Source: Enterobacter bugandensis
GTDB taxonomy: Bacteria > Pseudomonadota > Gammaproteobacteria > Enterobacterales > Enterobacteriaceae
DNA: 64,000 nt
Direction of reading: 5' to 3'
Assembly: GCF_900324475.1 (NCBI RefSeq)
Contig: NZ_LT992502.1
Location: forward strand, 2,418,001 to 2,482,000
The notes beneath the pieces were generated by a model. It was not told where the DNA came from, did not search any database, and saw nothing but the letters and a program-made list of their open reading frames with translations. Both the position numbers and the translations under genes were made by a program. Shown one piece after another: positions 56,175 to 64,000 of this stretch (position 1 is the first letter of the stretch; every line of letters starts with the position of its first letter).

Positions 56175-56212
56175 CCATTTGGTTCGTTTATACATCACAA
56201 CCGGTTTTACTC

Positions 56213-58327
56213 ATGAAAATCATATCTGCCCGTAAGGCATCTCTCCCGCTGCTGCTGGTTCCCGTTGTTTTTGCGCCTCTAAGCGCGATGAGCGCAGAGG
56301 AACAGACCATGATCGTCAGCGCCACGCCGCAAACCGTATCAGAGCTTGATACTCCGGCGGCGGTCAGCGTCGTGAATGGCGAGGATATGCGCCACGCTGC
56401 GCCGCGCATTAATCTCTCCGAATCGCTTGGCAGCGTTCCGGGACTACAGATTCAGAACCGTCAGAACTATGCTCAGGATCTCCAGCTTTCGATGCGCGGG
56501 TTTGGTGCCCGCTCAACGTTTGGCGTGCGCGGCATTCGCATGTACGTCGACGGTATTCCAGCCACCATGCCGGACGGACAGGGCCAGACCTCCAACATCG
56601 ATCTCTCCAGCATTGACAGCGTTGAGGTGCTGCGCGGTCCCTTCTCCGCCCTGTATGGCAACGCCTCTGGCGGCGTGATTAACATCAATACGCAAACCGG
56701 GCAGCAGCCGCCGACCATCGAGGCAAGCAGCTATTACGGCAGTTACGGGACTTGGCGCTACGGCATGAAAGCCACCGGCGCAATGGGCGATGGTACCCAT
56801 GCCGGCGACGTGGATTACACCGTATCCACCACTCGCTTCACCACTAAAGGCTACCGCGACCACAGCGGCGCGCGGAAGAATCTCGCTAATGCCAAACTGG
56901 GCGTACGCATTGACGATGCCAGCAAGCTAACGCTGATTTTTAACAGCGTGGACATGAAAGCCAACGATCCGGGCGGGCTGAGCTATCAGGAGTGGCAGGA
57001 TAACCCGCGTCAGTCCCCGCGCGGCGATCAGTACAACACGCGCAAGACCATCAAGCAGACTCAGGCGGGGCTGCGTTACGACCGCCAGCTTAGCGCTCAG
57101 GACGATCTCAGCGTGATGATGTACGCCGGCGAGCGTGAAATGACCCAGTACCAGTCGATTCCCTACCAGCCGCAGCTGAGGCCTTCTCACTCCGGCGGCG
57201 TGATCGATATGCAGCGTCATTATCAGGGGGTTGATACCCGCTGGACGCACCGCGGCGAGCTGCTGGTGCCGGTCACCTTCACCACCGGTCTGAACTATGA
57301 AAACATGAGTGAAGATCGTCGCGGGTACGAGAACTTCGTGATGAACAACGGCGTGCCGGACTACGGCGTGAAGGGTGATAAACGCCGGAACGAACGTAAC
57401 CTGATGTGGAACGTCGACCCTTACCTGCAGACCAGCTGGCAGCTGACGCAGAAACTGTCCGTGGATGCGGGCGTGCGTTATAGCTCGGTCTGGTTTGATT
57501 CTAACGACCATTACGTTACGCCGGGCAACGGCGACGACAGCGGTGACGCGAGCTATCACAAGTGGCTCCCGGCGGGCTCCGTGAAGTATGCGGTGACGGA
57601 CGCGTGGAACCTCTACGCTGCCGCAGGGCGTGGGTTCGAAACGCCAACCATCAACGAGCTTTCGTATCGCGCCGATAACCAGGGCGGCCTGAATATCGGC
57701 CTGCAGCCTTCCACGAACAACACGTATGAGGTGGGCAGCAAAACCCGCATTGGCAATGGCCTGCTGACGGCAGCGCTGTTCCGCACCGATACGGATGACG
57801 AGATCGTGGTGGATGCCAGCTCTGGTGGCCGCACAAGCTATAAAAATGCCGGAAAGACCCGCCGTCAGGGAGTCGAAGTGTCTCTCGATCAGCAGTTTGC
57901 TGAGAACTGGAAGCTGAAAATGGCGTGGACCTACCTTGATGCCACCTACCGGACCAACGTCTGCGGCGACGCGGACTGTAACGGTAACCGTATGCCGGGC
58001 ATTGCCCGCAATATGGGCTATGCGTCCTTTGGCTGGCAGCCTGAAGAGGGCTGGTACGCGGGCTCGGACGTGCGCTACATGAGCGATATCATGGCCGACG
58101 ACGAGAACACGGCGAAAGCGCCATCGTACACGGTGGTCGGGCTGAATACCGGGTATAAATTCAACTACGGCAACTGGGGGATGGACGTCTTTGGCCGCGT
58201 AGATAACCTGTTCGACAAAGAGTACGTTGGCTCGGTTATTGTCAACGAATCCAACGGGCGTTATTACGAGCCAGCGCCTGGCCGTAACTACGGTGTGGGT
58301 CTGTCGGTGTCTTATCGATTCGAGTAA
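56213..58327 (+). CDS. pqqU: TonB-dependent outer-membrane receptor PqqU (YncD)
   Basis: TonB-dependent 22-strand barrel of 704 residues. The signal peptide ends APLSAMSA before EEQTMIVSATP, whose QTMIVSA is the TonB box. The plug domain has GSVPGLQIQNRQ, SMRGFGARSTFGVRGIR and EVLRGPFSALYGNASGGVIN. The barrel ends in GVGLSVSYRFE. It matches E. coli YncD, recently identified as the importer of the redox cofactor pyrroloquinoline quinone and used as a phage receptor. Enterobacteria here lack PQQ synthesis genes in view, so scavenging is the expected role. Confidence 0.95.
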   Translation: MKIISARKASLPLLLVPVVFAPLSAMSAEEQTMIVSATPQTVSELDTPAAVSVVNGEDMRHAAPRINLSESLGSVPGLQIQNRQNYAQDLQLSMRGFGARSTFGVRGIRMYVDGIPATMPDGQGQTSNIDLSSIDSVEVLRGPFSALYGNASGGVININTQTGQQPPTIEASSYYGSYGTWRYGMKATGAMGDGTHAGDVDYTVSTTRFTTKGYRDHSGARKNLANAKLGVRIDDASKLTLIFNSVDMKANDPGGLSYQEWQDNPRQSPRGDQYNTRKTIKQTQAGLRYDRQLSAQDDLSVMMYAGEREMTQYQSIPYQPQLRPSHSGGVIDMQRHYQGVDTRWTHRGELLVPVTFTTGLNYENMSEDRRGYENFVMNNGVPDYGVKGDKRRNERNLMWNVDPYLQTSWQLTQKLSVDAGVRYSSVWFDSNDHYVTPGNGDDSGDASYHKWLPAGSVKYAVTDAWNLYAAAGRGFETPTINELSYRADNQGGLNIGLQPSTNNTYEVGSKTRIGNGLLTAALFRTDTDDEIVVDASSGGRTSYKNAGKTRRQGVEVSLDQQFAENWKLKMAWTYLDATYRTNVCGDADCNGNRMPGIARNMGYASFGWQPEEGWYAGSDVRYMSDIMADDENTAKAPSYTVVGLNTGYKFNYGNWGMDVFGRVDNLFDKEYVGSVIVNESNGRYYEPAPGRNYGVGLSVSYRFE

Positions 58328-58365
58328 CAAATAAGTAAAGTTTATTTTATACCGAAAATAACGAT

Positions 58366-58388
58366 CCTGATGGCAAAATGCCATCAGG
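58366..58388. terminator. Hairpin between pqqU and mcbR
   Basis: Perfect stem CCTGATGGCA / TGCCATCAGG with an AAA loop between two convergent genes. There is no strong T run, so it may act as a weak terminator or 3' stabiliser. Confidence 0.55.
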
Positions 58389-58446
58389 AGTTATTCACCA
58401 GATAAATAAATAGACGCGGTATATAGTCGCTCTGTTAAATTATCTC

Positions 58447-59121
58447 TCAGTTAAAATATTGTCGCTGTAAAAGCGTATTCGCTTCATCAATCGATTTTTC
58501 AATCGCCTTCTGGCTGGCGTCGACATCCCGGCGTTCCAGGGCTGAAAGCAGTTCGTCATAGTGATACGTCGCTTCCTTAATGTCATTAAGCTCCTGGTGC
58601 AGATAGTTAATGCAAGGCCCGATGCGCACCCATAGCTGTTCAATTAATGCATTCAGCGTGGGCATTTCCGCGTACTGATAAAGCGTAAAGCGGAAGATGC
58701 GATTTGCCTGCAATGCCTGCTGAACGTTCCCGTTGCGCATGGCCTCATGAAACGCTTCCGACAATTTGCGCAACGTCTCGATCTTTTGGTCAGACATATT
58801 CTGACAGGCTGCGGCAACCGCCATGGGTTCAAGCTGCTTGCGAATAGCGTTGATTTCGTTATAACGGTCCAGCGTCACCTCCGGCACCAGAAATGCCTGT
58901 GCCGGCGTGGCATGTAATGCCCCTGCTGACACCAGACGCAGTAGCGCCTCGCGCACTGGGGTAATGCTGGTTCCTAATTTATCGGCGATCTCTTTCGTAA
59001 TCAGTCGTGCACCCGGTTTAAGGGAGCCTGTAATTAACGCTCCTTTCAAACTGAGTTCAACTTGCATGGTAAGACTGATCCTTTGGGCTTTTTCTAAGTG
59101 ATCCAAATCAAGCATGTTCAA
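58447..59121 (-). CDS. mcbR: McbR (YncC), GntR/FCD-family regulator
   Basis: FadR-type GntR regulator of 224 residues. The N-terminal winged helix has ITGSLKPGARLITKEIADKL and TSITPVREALLRLVSAGAL; the C-terminal FCD domain is all-helical, with the possible metal/ligand positions in NEINAIRKQLEP and the IEQLWVRIGPCINYL region. It is moderately similar to E. coli McbR, which controls mcbA and yciGFE and so colanic acid and biofilm. Position between pqqU and curA agrees with E. coli. Its targets here may differ. Confidence 0.85.
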   Translation of the reverse strand: MNMLDLDHLEKAQRISLTMQVELSLKGALITGSLKPGARLITKEIADKLGTSITPVREALLRLVSAGALHATPAQAFLVPEVTLDRYNEINAIRKQLEPMAVAAACQNMSDQKIETLRKLSEAFHEAMRNGNVQQALQANRIFRFTLYQYAEMPTLNALIEQLWVRIGPCINYLHQELNDIKEATYHYDELLSALERRDVDASQKAIEKSIDEANTLLQRQYFN

Positions 59122-59342
59122 TTCCTGTAGCTAAAACTTAATGCTATTTTTAAACGCCAGTTTTAATAAAACGACGCTGGTCCGATATATCCTGTATCGT
59201 CATGCCTGGTGGTGGGAAGTACATAAAACAGCAAAAAATGCAAAATGTGTTTTTTTTATCGGTTTCGGGCTCATCCGGGATGATGGCGCGAAAAGCCATG
59301 TCCGTTAATTAAAGACAATATATCGTATCTTCACAAATAAAT

Positions 59343-59362
59343 ATGGCGGGAAACCCCGCCAT
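59343..59362 (-). terminator. Hairpin downstream of curA
   Basis: ATGGCGGG / CCCGCCAT stem, nine bases past the curA stop on the minus strand, followed by ATATTTATTTG. Probable transcript end. Confidence 0.6.
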
Positions 59363-59370
59363 AGTGCCTT

Positions 59371-60411
59371 TTATTTATTGTCACCCGCGACGCGAATCAC
59401 GACTTTACCGAAGTTTTTTCCTTCCAGCAGGCCAATCAGCGCTTCAGGCGCGTTTTCCAGCCCGTCCGTCACCTGTTCACGATAGTGAATTTTACCCTCC
59501 TGCACCCAGCGCCCCATCTCTTCCTGAAACTCATGAATGCGATGGCCGTAGTCCTGGGCAATGATAAAGCCCTGCATCCGGATGCGTTTCTTCAGAATAG
59601 TGCCCATCAGAAGCGGCAAACGGTCCGGTCCGTCAGGCAGCCCCGTTGCATTGTAGCCGCTCACCAGGCCACACACCGGCACGCGCGCGGAGGTATTCAG
59701 CAGCGGCAGCACGGCGTCAAACACTTTCCCGCCGACGTTTTCAAAGTAGACATCAATGCCTTTCGGGCAGGCGCGTTTCAGCTGCTCAGCGAAATCCGCC
59801 GCGTGGTGATCGAGACACACGTCAAACCCAAGAACCTCAACGGCGTGGCGGCATTTTTCTGCCCCACCGGCTACCCCGACCACGCGACAGCCTTTAATTT
59901 TACCGATCTGCCCGACGGTCGCCCCAACCGGGCCCGTCGCGGCGGCGACCACCAGCGTTTCACCCGCTTTCGGTTGTCCGATATCCAGCAACCCCATATA
60001 GGCGGTAAAGCCCGGCATCCCAAGAATGCCCAGCGCCCAGGAGGGATGGGTGGGATTATCGCCCAGTTTGACCAGGCCGCTGCCGTCCGAAAGCGCGTAC
60101 TCCTGCCAGCCGCTGTAGCTCAGCACCCATTCACCCGCTTTAAAGTCGGGGTGGTTTGACTGCTCAACGCGGCTAACTGTTCCCCCTACCATCACCGCAC
60201 CAATCTCAACCGGCGGAGAATAGGATGGCGCATCGCTCATGCGGCCCCGCATGTAAGGGTCCAGCGACAGCCAGACGGTGCGAAGCAGCAGCTGCCCCGC
60301 CTGAGGGGCAGGAACGGGCTGCTCTTCCAGACGAAAATTCTCCGCCACCGGCGCGCCCTGTGGGCGAGAGGCCAGCACCCAGCGGCGGTTTTGCGAAACA
60401 GATTGATTCAT
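59371..60411 (-). CDS. curA: NADPH-dependent curcumin/dihydrocurcumin reductase (MDR superfamily)
   Basis: Zinc-independent medium-chain reductase of 346 residues, matching E. coli CurA (YncB). The N-terminus has RRWVLASRPQGAP and SLDPYMRGRM; the Rossmann nucleotide-binding motif is AAATGPVGATVGQIGKIKG (near residue 152). It reduces the double bonds of curcumin and other alpha,beta-unsaturated ketones. The start 60411 (MNQSVSQNRRW) matches E. coli, with GGAGAA upstream; the frame to 60432 adds seven residues. Confidence 0.95.
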   Translation of the reverse strand: MNQSVSQNRRWVLASRPQGAPVAENFRLEEQPVPAPQAGQLLLRTVWLSLDPYMRGRMSDAPSYSPPVEIGAVMVGGTVSRVEQSNHPDFKAGEWVLSYSGWQEYALSDGSGLVKLGDNPTHPSWALGILGMPGFTAYMGLLDIGQPKAGETLVVAAATGPVGATVGQIGKIKGCRVVGVAGGAEKCRHAVEVLGFDVCLDHHAADFAEQLKRACPKGIDVYFENVGGKVFDAVLPLLNTSARVPVCGLVSGYNATGLPDGPDRLPLLMGTILKKRIRMQGFIIAQDYGHRIHEFQEEMGRWVQEGKIHYREQVTDGLENAPEALIGLLEGKNFGKVVIRVAGDNK

Positions 60412-60476
60412 CGGATTCTCCTTCTGGTACAAATGTCATTACAGCCTGGCTCACGATCGGCATTATCGCCTTAACA

Positions 60477-61052
60477 TTACGAGGCAGACTGGTTAAGCCG
60501 GACCACAAGATAGATGCAGGTTTCGTTCGTCTCGTTGATAAAACGGCAGTCGTTTGGCGGCCCCAGCTCCAGACAGTCTCCGGCCTTCATCTCGTGGCGA
60601 GTATCGCCCTCCTGAAATACCAGCTCGCCGGACTGCAGCCAGATCAGCTGCCGCGCGAGCGCGTAGGAGGACGCCGGCATCGGGACGTCGCTCCCCGCGG
60701 GTAACTCAATCTGAACGAGGTCGATAGGCAGATCGGTACGGGGAGAAACGTGGCGACGAAGGTAGTGGGTTTGCGGATCGCGCCAGACGGGCTGGTTCGC
60801 CAGGCGCAGGAGTTTTCCCTCCTGCATCTCGGCTCTGGCAATCAGGGTCGACATGCTGATCCCAAACGCGCCTGACAGGCGGGCAAGCAAGGTTGCCGTC
60901 GGGCTGCTGTCGCCGCGCTCTATCTTGTGGATCATGGCGCGAGATACGCCTGCCCGCTCGGCCAGCTCGCTAAGAGACCAGCCGCGTGATTCACGTTCGA
61001 GGCGAATTCTGGCGCTAATACGCTGATTCATTGTGTCTGTTATTGTGTTCAT
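60477..61052 (-). CDS. XRE-cupin transcriptional regulator
   Basis: Regulator of 191 residues with an N-terminal HTH_3 domain (SLSELAERAGVSRAMIHKIE, about 26-45) and a C-terminal cupin sensor domain (LPAGSDVPMPASSYALAR, GELVFQEGDTRHEMKAGDCL in part). The type resembles PuuR and SutR (YdcN). In E. coli curA and mnaT are adjacent, so this gene is an insertion or was lost there. It is divergent from mnaT-ydcZ and is their likely regulator. An inverted repeat lies six bases before its start. Confidence 0.87.
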   Translation of the reverse strand: MNTITDTMNQRISARIRLERESRGWSLSELAERAGVSRAMIHKIERGDSSPTATLLARLSGAFGISMSTLIARAEMQEGKLLRLANQPVWRDPQTHYLRRHVSPRTDLPIDLVQIELPAGSDVPMPASSYALARQLIWLQSGELVFQEGDTRHEMKAGDCLELGPPNDCRFINETNETCIYLVVRLNQSAS

Positions 61053-61057
61053 AACGT

Positions 61058-61073
61058 CATACTAAAGCGTATG
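61058..61073. promoter_or_regulatory. Putative operator of the XRE-cupin regulator
   Basis: CATAC-N6-GTATG inverted repeat directly upstream of the regulator start codon. A related pair, CTATAG-N7-CTATAG (61145-61163), lies just before mnaT. Together they suggest autoregulation and control of mnaT-ydcZ. Confidence 0.5.
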
Positions 61074-61187
61074 AAGGCCGTTTCAATGGGGCTCATAATC
61101 ATTCTCACGTAGCGCTCTGACGATACAGTTGTGTAATATCATATCTATAGCGTAATACTATAGTAAACAACATACAGAGGTTTAATC

Positions 61188-61706
61188 ATGATCGTTCGTC
61201 ACGCCTGTAAAGAAGACTGCGCTGCGATAGGAGAGATCTATAACCATGCGGTGCTGCATACTGCCGCGATCTGGAACGATAAAACCGTTGATACCGATAA
61301 CCGAATCGCCTGGTTCGAGGCCCGCACGCTCGCGGGTTACCCGGTTCTGGTGGCTGAGGAAAATGGTGTGGTTACCGGGTACGCCTCTTTCGGCGACTGG
61401 CGCGCCTTCGACGGCTTTCGTCACACGGTTGAGCATTCGGTGTATGTCCATCCGGAGCATCAGGGTAAAGGCATTGGCCGCACGTTAATGAAAGCGCTGA
61501 TCAACGAGGCCCGCGCCATCGGCAAACACGTGATGGTGGCCGGCATTGAAGCGCAAAATAAGGCCTCGATTCACCTTCACGAAACGCTCGGTTTTGTGAC
61601 CACGGGGCAGATGCCGCAGGTGGGAACCAAGTTTGGCCGCTGGCTGGACTTAACTTTTATGCAGCTGCAGCTGGACGAGCGCAGCGACCCGGACGCAATC
61701 CCATGA
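61188..61706 (+). CDS. mnaT: MnaT (YncA), methionine/amino acid N-acetyltransferase
   Basis: GNAT acetyltransferase of 172 residues, nearly identical in pattern to E. coli MnaT. The acetyl-CoA motif is HPEHQGKGIGRTLMKALI (R/Q-x-x-G-x-G/A) and the phosphinothricin-acetyltransferase-like text is IYNHAVLHTAAIWND and VGTKFGRWLDLTFMQLQL. It acetylates methionine and toxic analogues such as methionine sulfoximine and sulfone, and has been linked to toxic N-terminal amino acid detoxification. It overlaps ydcZ by four bases. Confidence 0.95.
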   Translation: MIVRHACKEDCAAIGEIYNHAVLHTAAIWNDKTVDTDNRIAWFEARTLAGYPVLVAEENGVVTGYASFGDWRAFDGFRHTVEHSVYVHPEHQGKGIGRTLMKALINEARAIGKHVMVAGIEAQNKASIHLHETLGFVTTGQMPQVGTKFGRWLDLTFMQLQLDERSDPDAIP

Positions 61707-62152
61707 ATCAGTCGCTGACGCTGGCGTTCCTGGTGGCGGCGGGGATCGGTCTGGTGGTGCAAAACACCTTAATGGTGCGTATCACCCAGTCCTCCTCCAC
61801 CATTCTTATCGCAATGCTGCTCAACTCCCTGGTCGGCATTGTGCTGTTTGTCAGCATTCTGCTGCTGAAGCAGGGCTTCGCCGGGTTCAGTGAGCTGGCC
61901 GCAACGGTGCGCTGGTGGACGCTGATCCCGGGGCTGCTGGGGTCGTTTTTTGTGTTTGCCAGCATCAGCGGCTACCAGAACGTGGGCGCGGCAACGACCA
62001 TCGCGGTGCTGGTCGCAAGCCAGCTGATTGGCGGGCTGGTCCTTGACGTGCTGAGAAGCCATGGCATTCCCCTGCGCGCGCTGATCGGCCCGGTATGCGG
62101 CGCGGTGATGCTGGTCGTCGGGGCCTGGCTGGTAGCGCGACGCCAGTTTTGA
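61703..62152 (+). CDS. ydcZ: YdcZ, small DMT-family (DUF606) membrane protein
   Basis: Inner-membrane protein of 149 residues with five predicted helices (for example LAFLVAAGIGLVVQNTLMV and TIAVLVASQLIGGLVLDVL). It corresponds to E. coli YdcZ of the DUF606/EamA-half group, half-size transporters that may dimerise. The start overlaps the mnaT stop, so the pair is co-translated; an exporter for an acetylated product is a possible role, inferred from context only. Confidence 0.92.
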   Translation: MNQSLTLAFLVAAGIGLVVQNTLMVRITQSSSTILIAMLLNSLVGIVLFVSILLLKQGFAGFSELAATVRWWTLIPGLLGSFFVFASISGYQNVGAATTIAVLVASQLIGGLVLDVLRSHGIPLRALIGPVCGAVMLVVGAWLVARRQF

Positions 62153-62386
62153 TTACAGTATGGTGCCGCCCTTGGTCAGCTGTTCCTGGCGTGCGTCCAT
62201 CTCCTCTTTGTGCTGCTTACCGTGGTGCGAAATCGCGGTACGCAGACGCTGCTGTTGGGCGTAACGGTCTTCACGGCTGAGATCGGCATCATCGCTCAAT
62301 GCAATCAGCAGTTCGTTCATATGGGCGATGACGCTCTCTTCGATGGCGGCATCCACGCGGGCGATAACTTCGTTTAAATGTGACAT
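62153..62386 (-). CDS. ydcY: YdcY, conserved DUF2526 protein
   Basis: Small soluble protein of 77 residues, strongly helical, nearly identical to E. coli YdcY (MSHLNEVIARVDAAIEESVI at the start and EQLTKGGTIL at the end). Function unknown. Start 62386 (MSHLNEV) after AAGGAGTGACA; two residues longer is possible. Its stop abuts the ydcZ stop (convergent, no gap). Confidence 0.95.
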   Translation of the reverse strand: MSHLNEVIARVDAAIEESVIAHMNELLIALSDDADLSREDRYAQQQRLRTAISHHGKQHKEEMDARQEQLTKGGTIL

Positions 62387-62401
62387 TGTCACTCCTTGTT
62401 T

Positions 62402-62434
62402 TTGCCGGGTGGTGGCTTACGCCTCACCCGGCAA
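62402..62434. repeat. REP element upstream of ydcY
   Basis: TTGCCGGGTGGTGGC with GCCTCACCCGGCAA, a REP palindrome seven bases past the stop of the DppA-like gene. Confidence 0.8.
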
Positions 62435-62441
62435 TAAATGC

Positions 62442-64000
62442 TTAGTTCAGCTTCGCTTTAGAGAAATCGCTGCCCATCAGGCTCACGCTGTATCCGGTCA
62501 CGTTGCTGCGGCTTGCAAAGAACGTTTTGCCGTTTGCCAGCGCGATCCACGGTGCCTGCTGGTAGAAAATCTCCTGCGCCTGGCCGTACAGTTTCGCACG
62601 CTCGGCCGGATCGCTGGTCAGCTTCGCTTTTTGCACCAGGGCATCATAACCCTTATCGCACCAGCGCGCGGCGTTTGACCCGGTTTTAATGCTGTTGCAG
62701 CCCAGCAGCACATCGGCAAAGTTGTCCGGGTCACCGTTATCGGACATCCAGCCGAACAGCGCGGAGTCGTGCTCGCCTTTGCGCATCCCGGAGAGGTATT
62801 CGCCCCACTCATAGGAGACAATTTTGGCCTTCACGCCGACTTTCGCCCAGTCGCTCTGGATCATCTCCGCGATACGACGCGAGTTAGGGTTATACGGACG
62901 CTGAACCGGCATTGACCACAGCGTGACCTCTGCGCCCTTCTCCAGCCCGGCCTGCTTCAGCAGCGCTTTTGCTTTATCAGGATCGTAGCTGTAGTCCTGC
63001 AGATCTTTATTAAAGCCCAGCATATTTGGCGGGATCGGCGATTTTGCCACCGTACCGGAGCCCATAAAGACCGCATTAACGATAGCCTTCTTGTCGGTCG
63101 CGTAGTTCAGGGCCTGACGCACCAGCACGTTATCGAACGGCTTTTTCTCGGTGTTAAACGCCAGATAGCCGACGTTCAGCGCATCGACAGAGTGCAGCGT
63201 CAGGTCTTTGTTCTTTTTAATCACGTCAAACTGAACCGGAGACGGCGCAGGAATAATCTGACACTCGTTGGTCTGCAATTTCGCCAGGCGGGTTTCCACG
63301 TTTGGCGTGATGGAGAAGATAAGATGTTTGGTCGGCACCTCGCCATCCCAGTAGTTCGGATTAGCGACGTAGCGGATCAGCGAGTCCACCTTGTACTGCT
63401 GGAGCACATAGGGCCCGGTACCGATCGGCCAGGTATCTACGTTCTCAGGCGTGCCTTTTTTCAGCATCTCATCGGCGTATTCGGCGGAGAGGATCGACGC
63501 GAAATCCATTCCCCAGTCGGCCAGGAACGCGGCGTTGGGTTCACTCAGGGTGAACTGGACGTGATAATCGTCGACCTTTTTAACGTCCTGAATCAGCTTA
63601 TCGAGCCCGACATCGTTGAAGTATTCGTAGTTGCCCTGGGACACATTATGGTATGGGTGTTTAGGGTCTTTCTGACGCATCACCGAGAAAATAACGTCAT
63701 CGGCGTTAAAGTCGCGCGTCGGCTTGAAGTATTTGTTGCTGTTGAACTTCACCCCTTTGCGCAGGGTAAAGGTATAGGTCTTGCCGTCCGGTGAAATCGT
63801 CCAGGATTCCGCCAGTGACGGGACCGGGGTATTTTTCACCGGGTCGAAATTGATCAGGCGGTTGTACAGAACCTGAGAGCTGGCCACGAACGACGGGCCG
63901 GAGCTGGCGATTTGCGGGTTGAACGACTCTGGCGATGCCTCGGAGCAGTAAATAAGGGTGTCGTTGTTTGCCGCCCATGCGGCACCGGCTGGTAAAAGAG
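62442..64000 (-). CDS. DppA-like dipeptide-binding periplasmic protein paralog (5' end missing)
   Basis: SBP family 5 periplasmic protein; about 519 codons are visible and the frame is open to the window edge. The visible N-terminus is the end of a signal peptide (LLPAGAAWA before ANNDTLIYCSEASPESFNPQ), so only some 15-20 residues are missing. It aligns with DppA throughout: ESWTISPDGKTYTFTLRKGV, NEYEYFND-like YEYFNDVGLDKLI, PIGTGPYVLQQY, DNVLVRQALNYATDKKAIV and EWGEYLSGMRKGEHD. Identity is moderate, so it is a paralog of DppA and not the dpp operon copy. No permease or ATPase gene is seen before the gene's end at 62442, so it is either an orphan receptor using the Dpp system, or the transporter genes lie outside the window upstream. 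Confidence 0.88.
   Translation of the reverse strand, partial: LLPAGAAWAANNDTLIYCSEASPESFNPQIASSGPSFVASSQVLYNRLINFDPVKNTPVPSLAESWTISPDGKTYTFTLRKGVKFNSNKYFKPTRDFNADDVIFSVMRQKDPKHPYHNVSQGNYEYFNDVGLDKLIQDVKKVDDYHVQFTLSEPNAAFLADWGMDFASILSAEYADEMLKKGTPENVDTWPIGTGPYVLQQYKVDSLIRYVANPNYWDGEVPTKHLIFSITPNVETRLAKLQTNECQIIPAPSPVQFDVIKKNKDLTLHSVDALNVGYLAFNTEKKPFDNVLVRQALNYATDKKAIVNAVFMGSGTVAKSPIPPNMLGFNKDLQDYSYDPDKAKALLKQAGLEKGAEVTLWSMPVQRPYNPNSRRIAEMIQSDWAKVGVKAKIVSYEWGEYLSGMRKGEHDSALFGWMSDNGDPDNFADVLLGCNSIKTGSNAARWCDKGYDALVQKAKLTSDPAERAKLYGQAQEIFYQQAPWIALANGKTFFASRSNVTGYSVSLMGSDFSKAKLN

Noticed and set aside
56927..58384. 485-codon open frame on the minus strand inside pqqU
   Set aside because: Complementary to the conserved receptor gene; composition and lack of motifs indicate a shadow.

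Overview
The window comes from an Enterobacter-like member of the Enterobacteriaceae (Enterobacter cloacae complex or a close relative such as Lelliottia, Leclercia or Kosakonia). The evidence is a backbone collinear with E. coli K-12 b1446-b1476 and with the Salmonella fdn-yddG-ompD-smvA-narU block: fdnGHI, yddG, a porin, smvA/smvR, narU-Z-Y-W-V, nhoA, yddH, pptA, yncG, ansP, yncE, pqqU (yncD), mcbR, curA, mnaT, ydcZ and ydcY. DNA is GC-rich with short intergenic spacers and several REP elements. No tRNA, rRNA, insertion sequence, prophage or CRISPR array was seen. Both ends cut genes: an oligopeptide-type substrate-binding protein at the left edge and a DppA-like one at the right edge.

Layout. 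1-7106 (+): an ABC peptide-type importer with a luciferase-like monooxygenase and a fused two-domain AhpD/CMD protein. 7113-10748: araJ, a decayed effector/immunity-type locus, a PPK2 polyphosphate kinase and a ccdAB toxin-antitoxin pair. 10797-18118: selenocysteine formate dehydrogenase N (fdnGHI), yddG and an OmpD-like porin. 18130-25695: a LysR regulator and a LIV-type ABC importer operon that ends in an ATC hydrolase and an M20 N-carbamoylase, a likely 2-aminothiazoline-4-carboxylate to cysteine route. 25762-27942: smvA/smvR biocide efflux. 28152-36256: narU-narZYWV, with narZ frameshifted near its 3' end. 36336-42576: nhoA, yddH, a second decayed effector/immunity fusion, a second elongation factor G facing an ArsR-type regulator, an LpxL-like acyltransferase, and pptA. 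42614-50781 (-): yncG and a tight eight-gene operon resembling the Bacillus yxe/ytm systems for salvage of S-substituted cysteines. 50892-64000: a P-loop kinase, a cupin/LysR pair, ansP, yncE, pqqU, mcbR, curA, an XRE-cupin regulator, mnaT-ydcZ, ydcY and the DppA-like binding protein.

How it fits together. The backbone serves anaerobic respiration: formate oxidation by FdnGHI feeds quinol to the NarZYV nitrate reductase, with NarU exchanging nitrate and nitrite. Inserted between backbone genes are three separate import-plus-processing operons. Two have clear sulphur-amino-acid logic (ATC to cysteine; S-alkyl or S-succinyl cysteine to cysteine). The third, of unknown substrate, shares the luciferase-like monooxygenase chemistry. 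The most notable points are these three operons, the paired remnants of a small cysteine-amidase-like N-terminus in front of two DUF3828 proteins, the narZ lesion, and the EF-G paralog with its own regulator.
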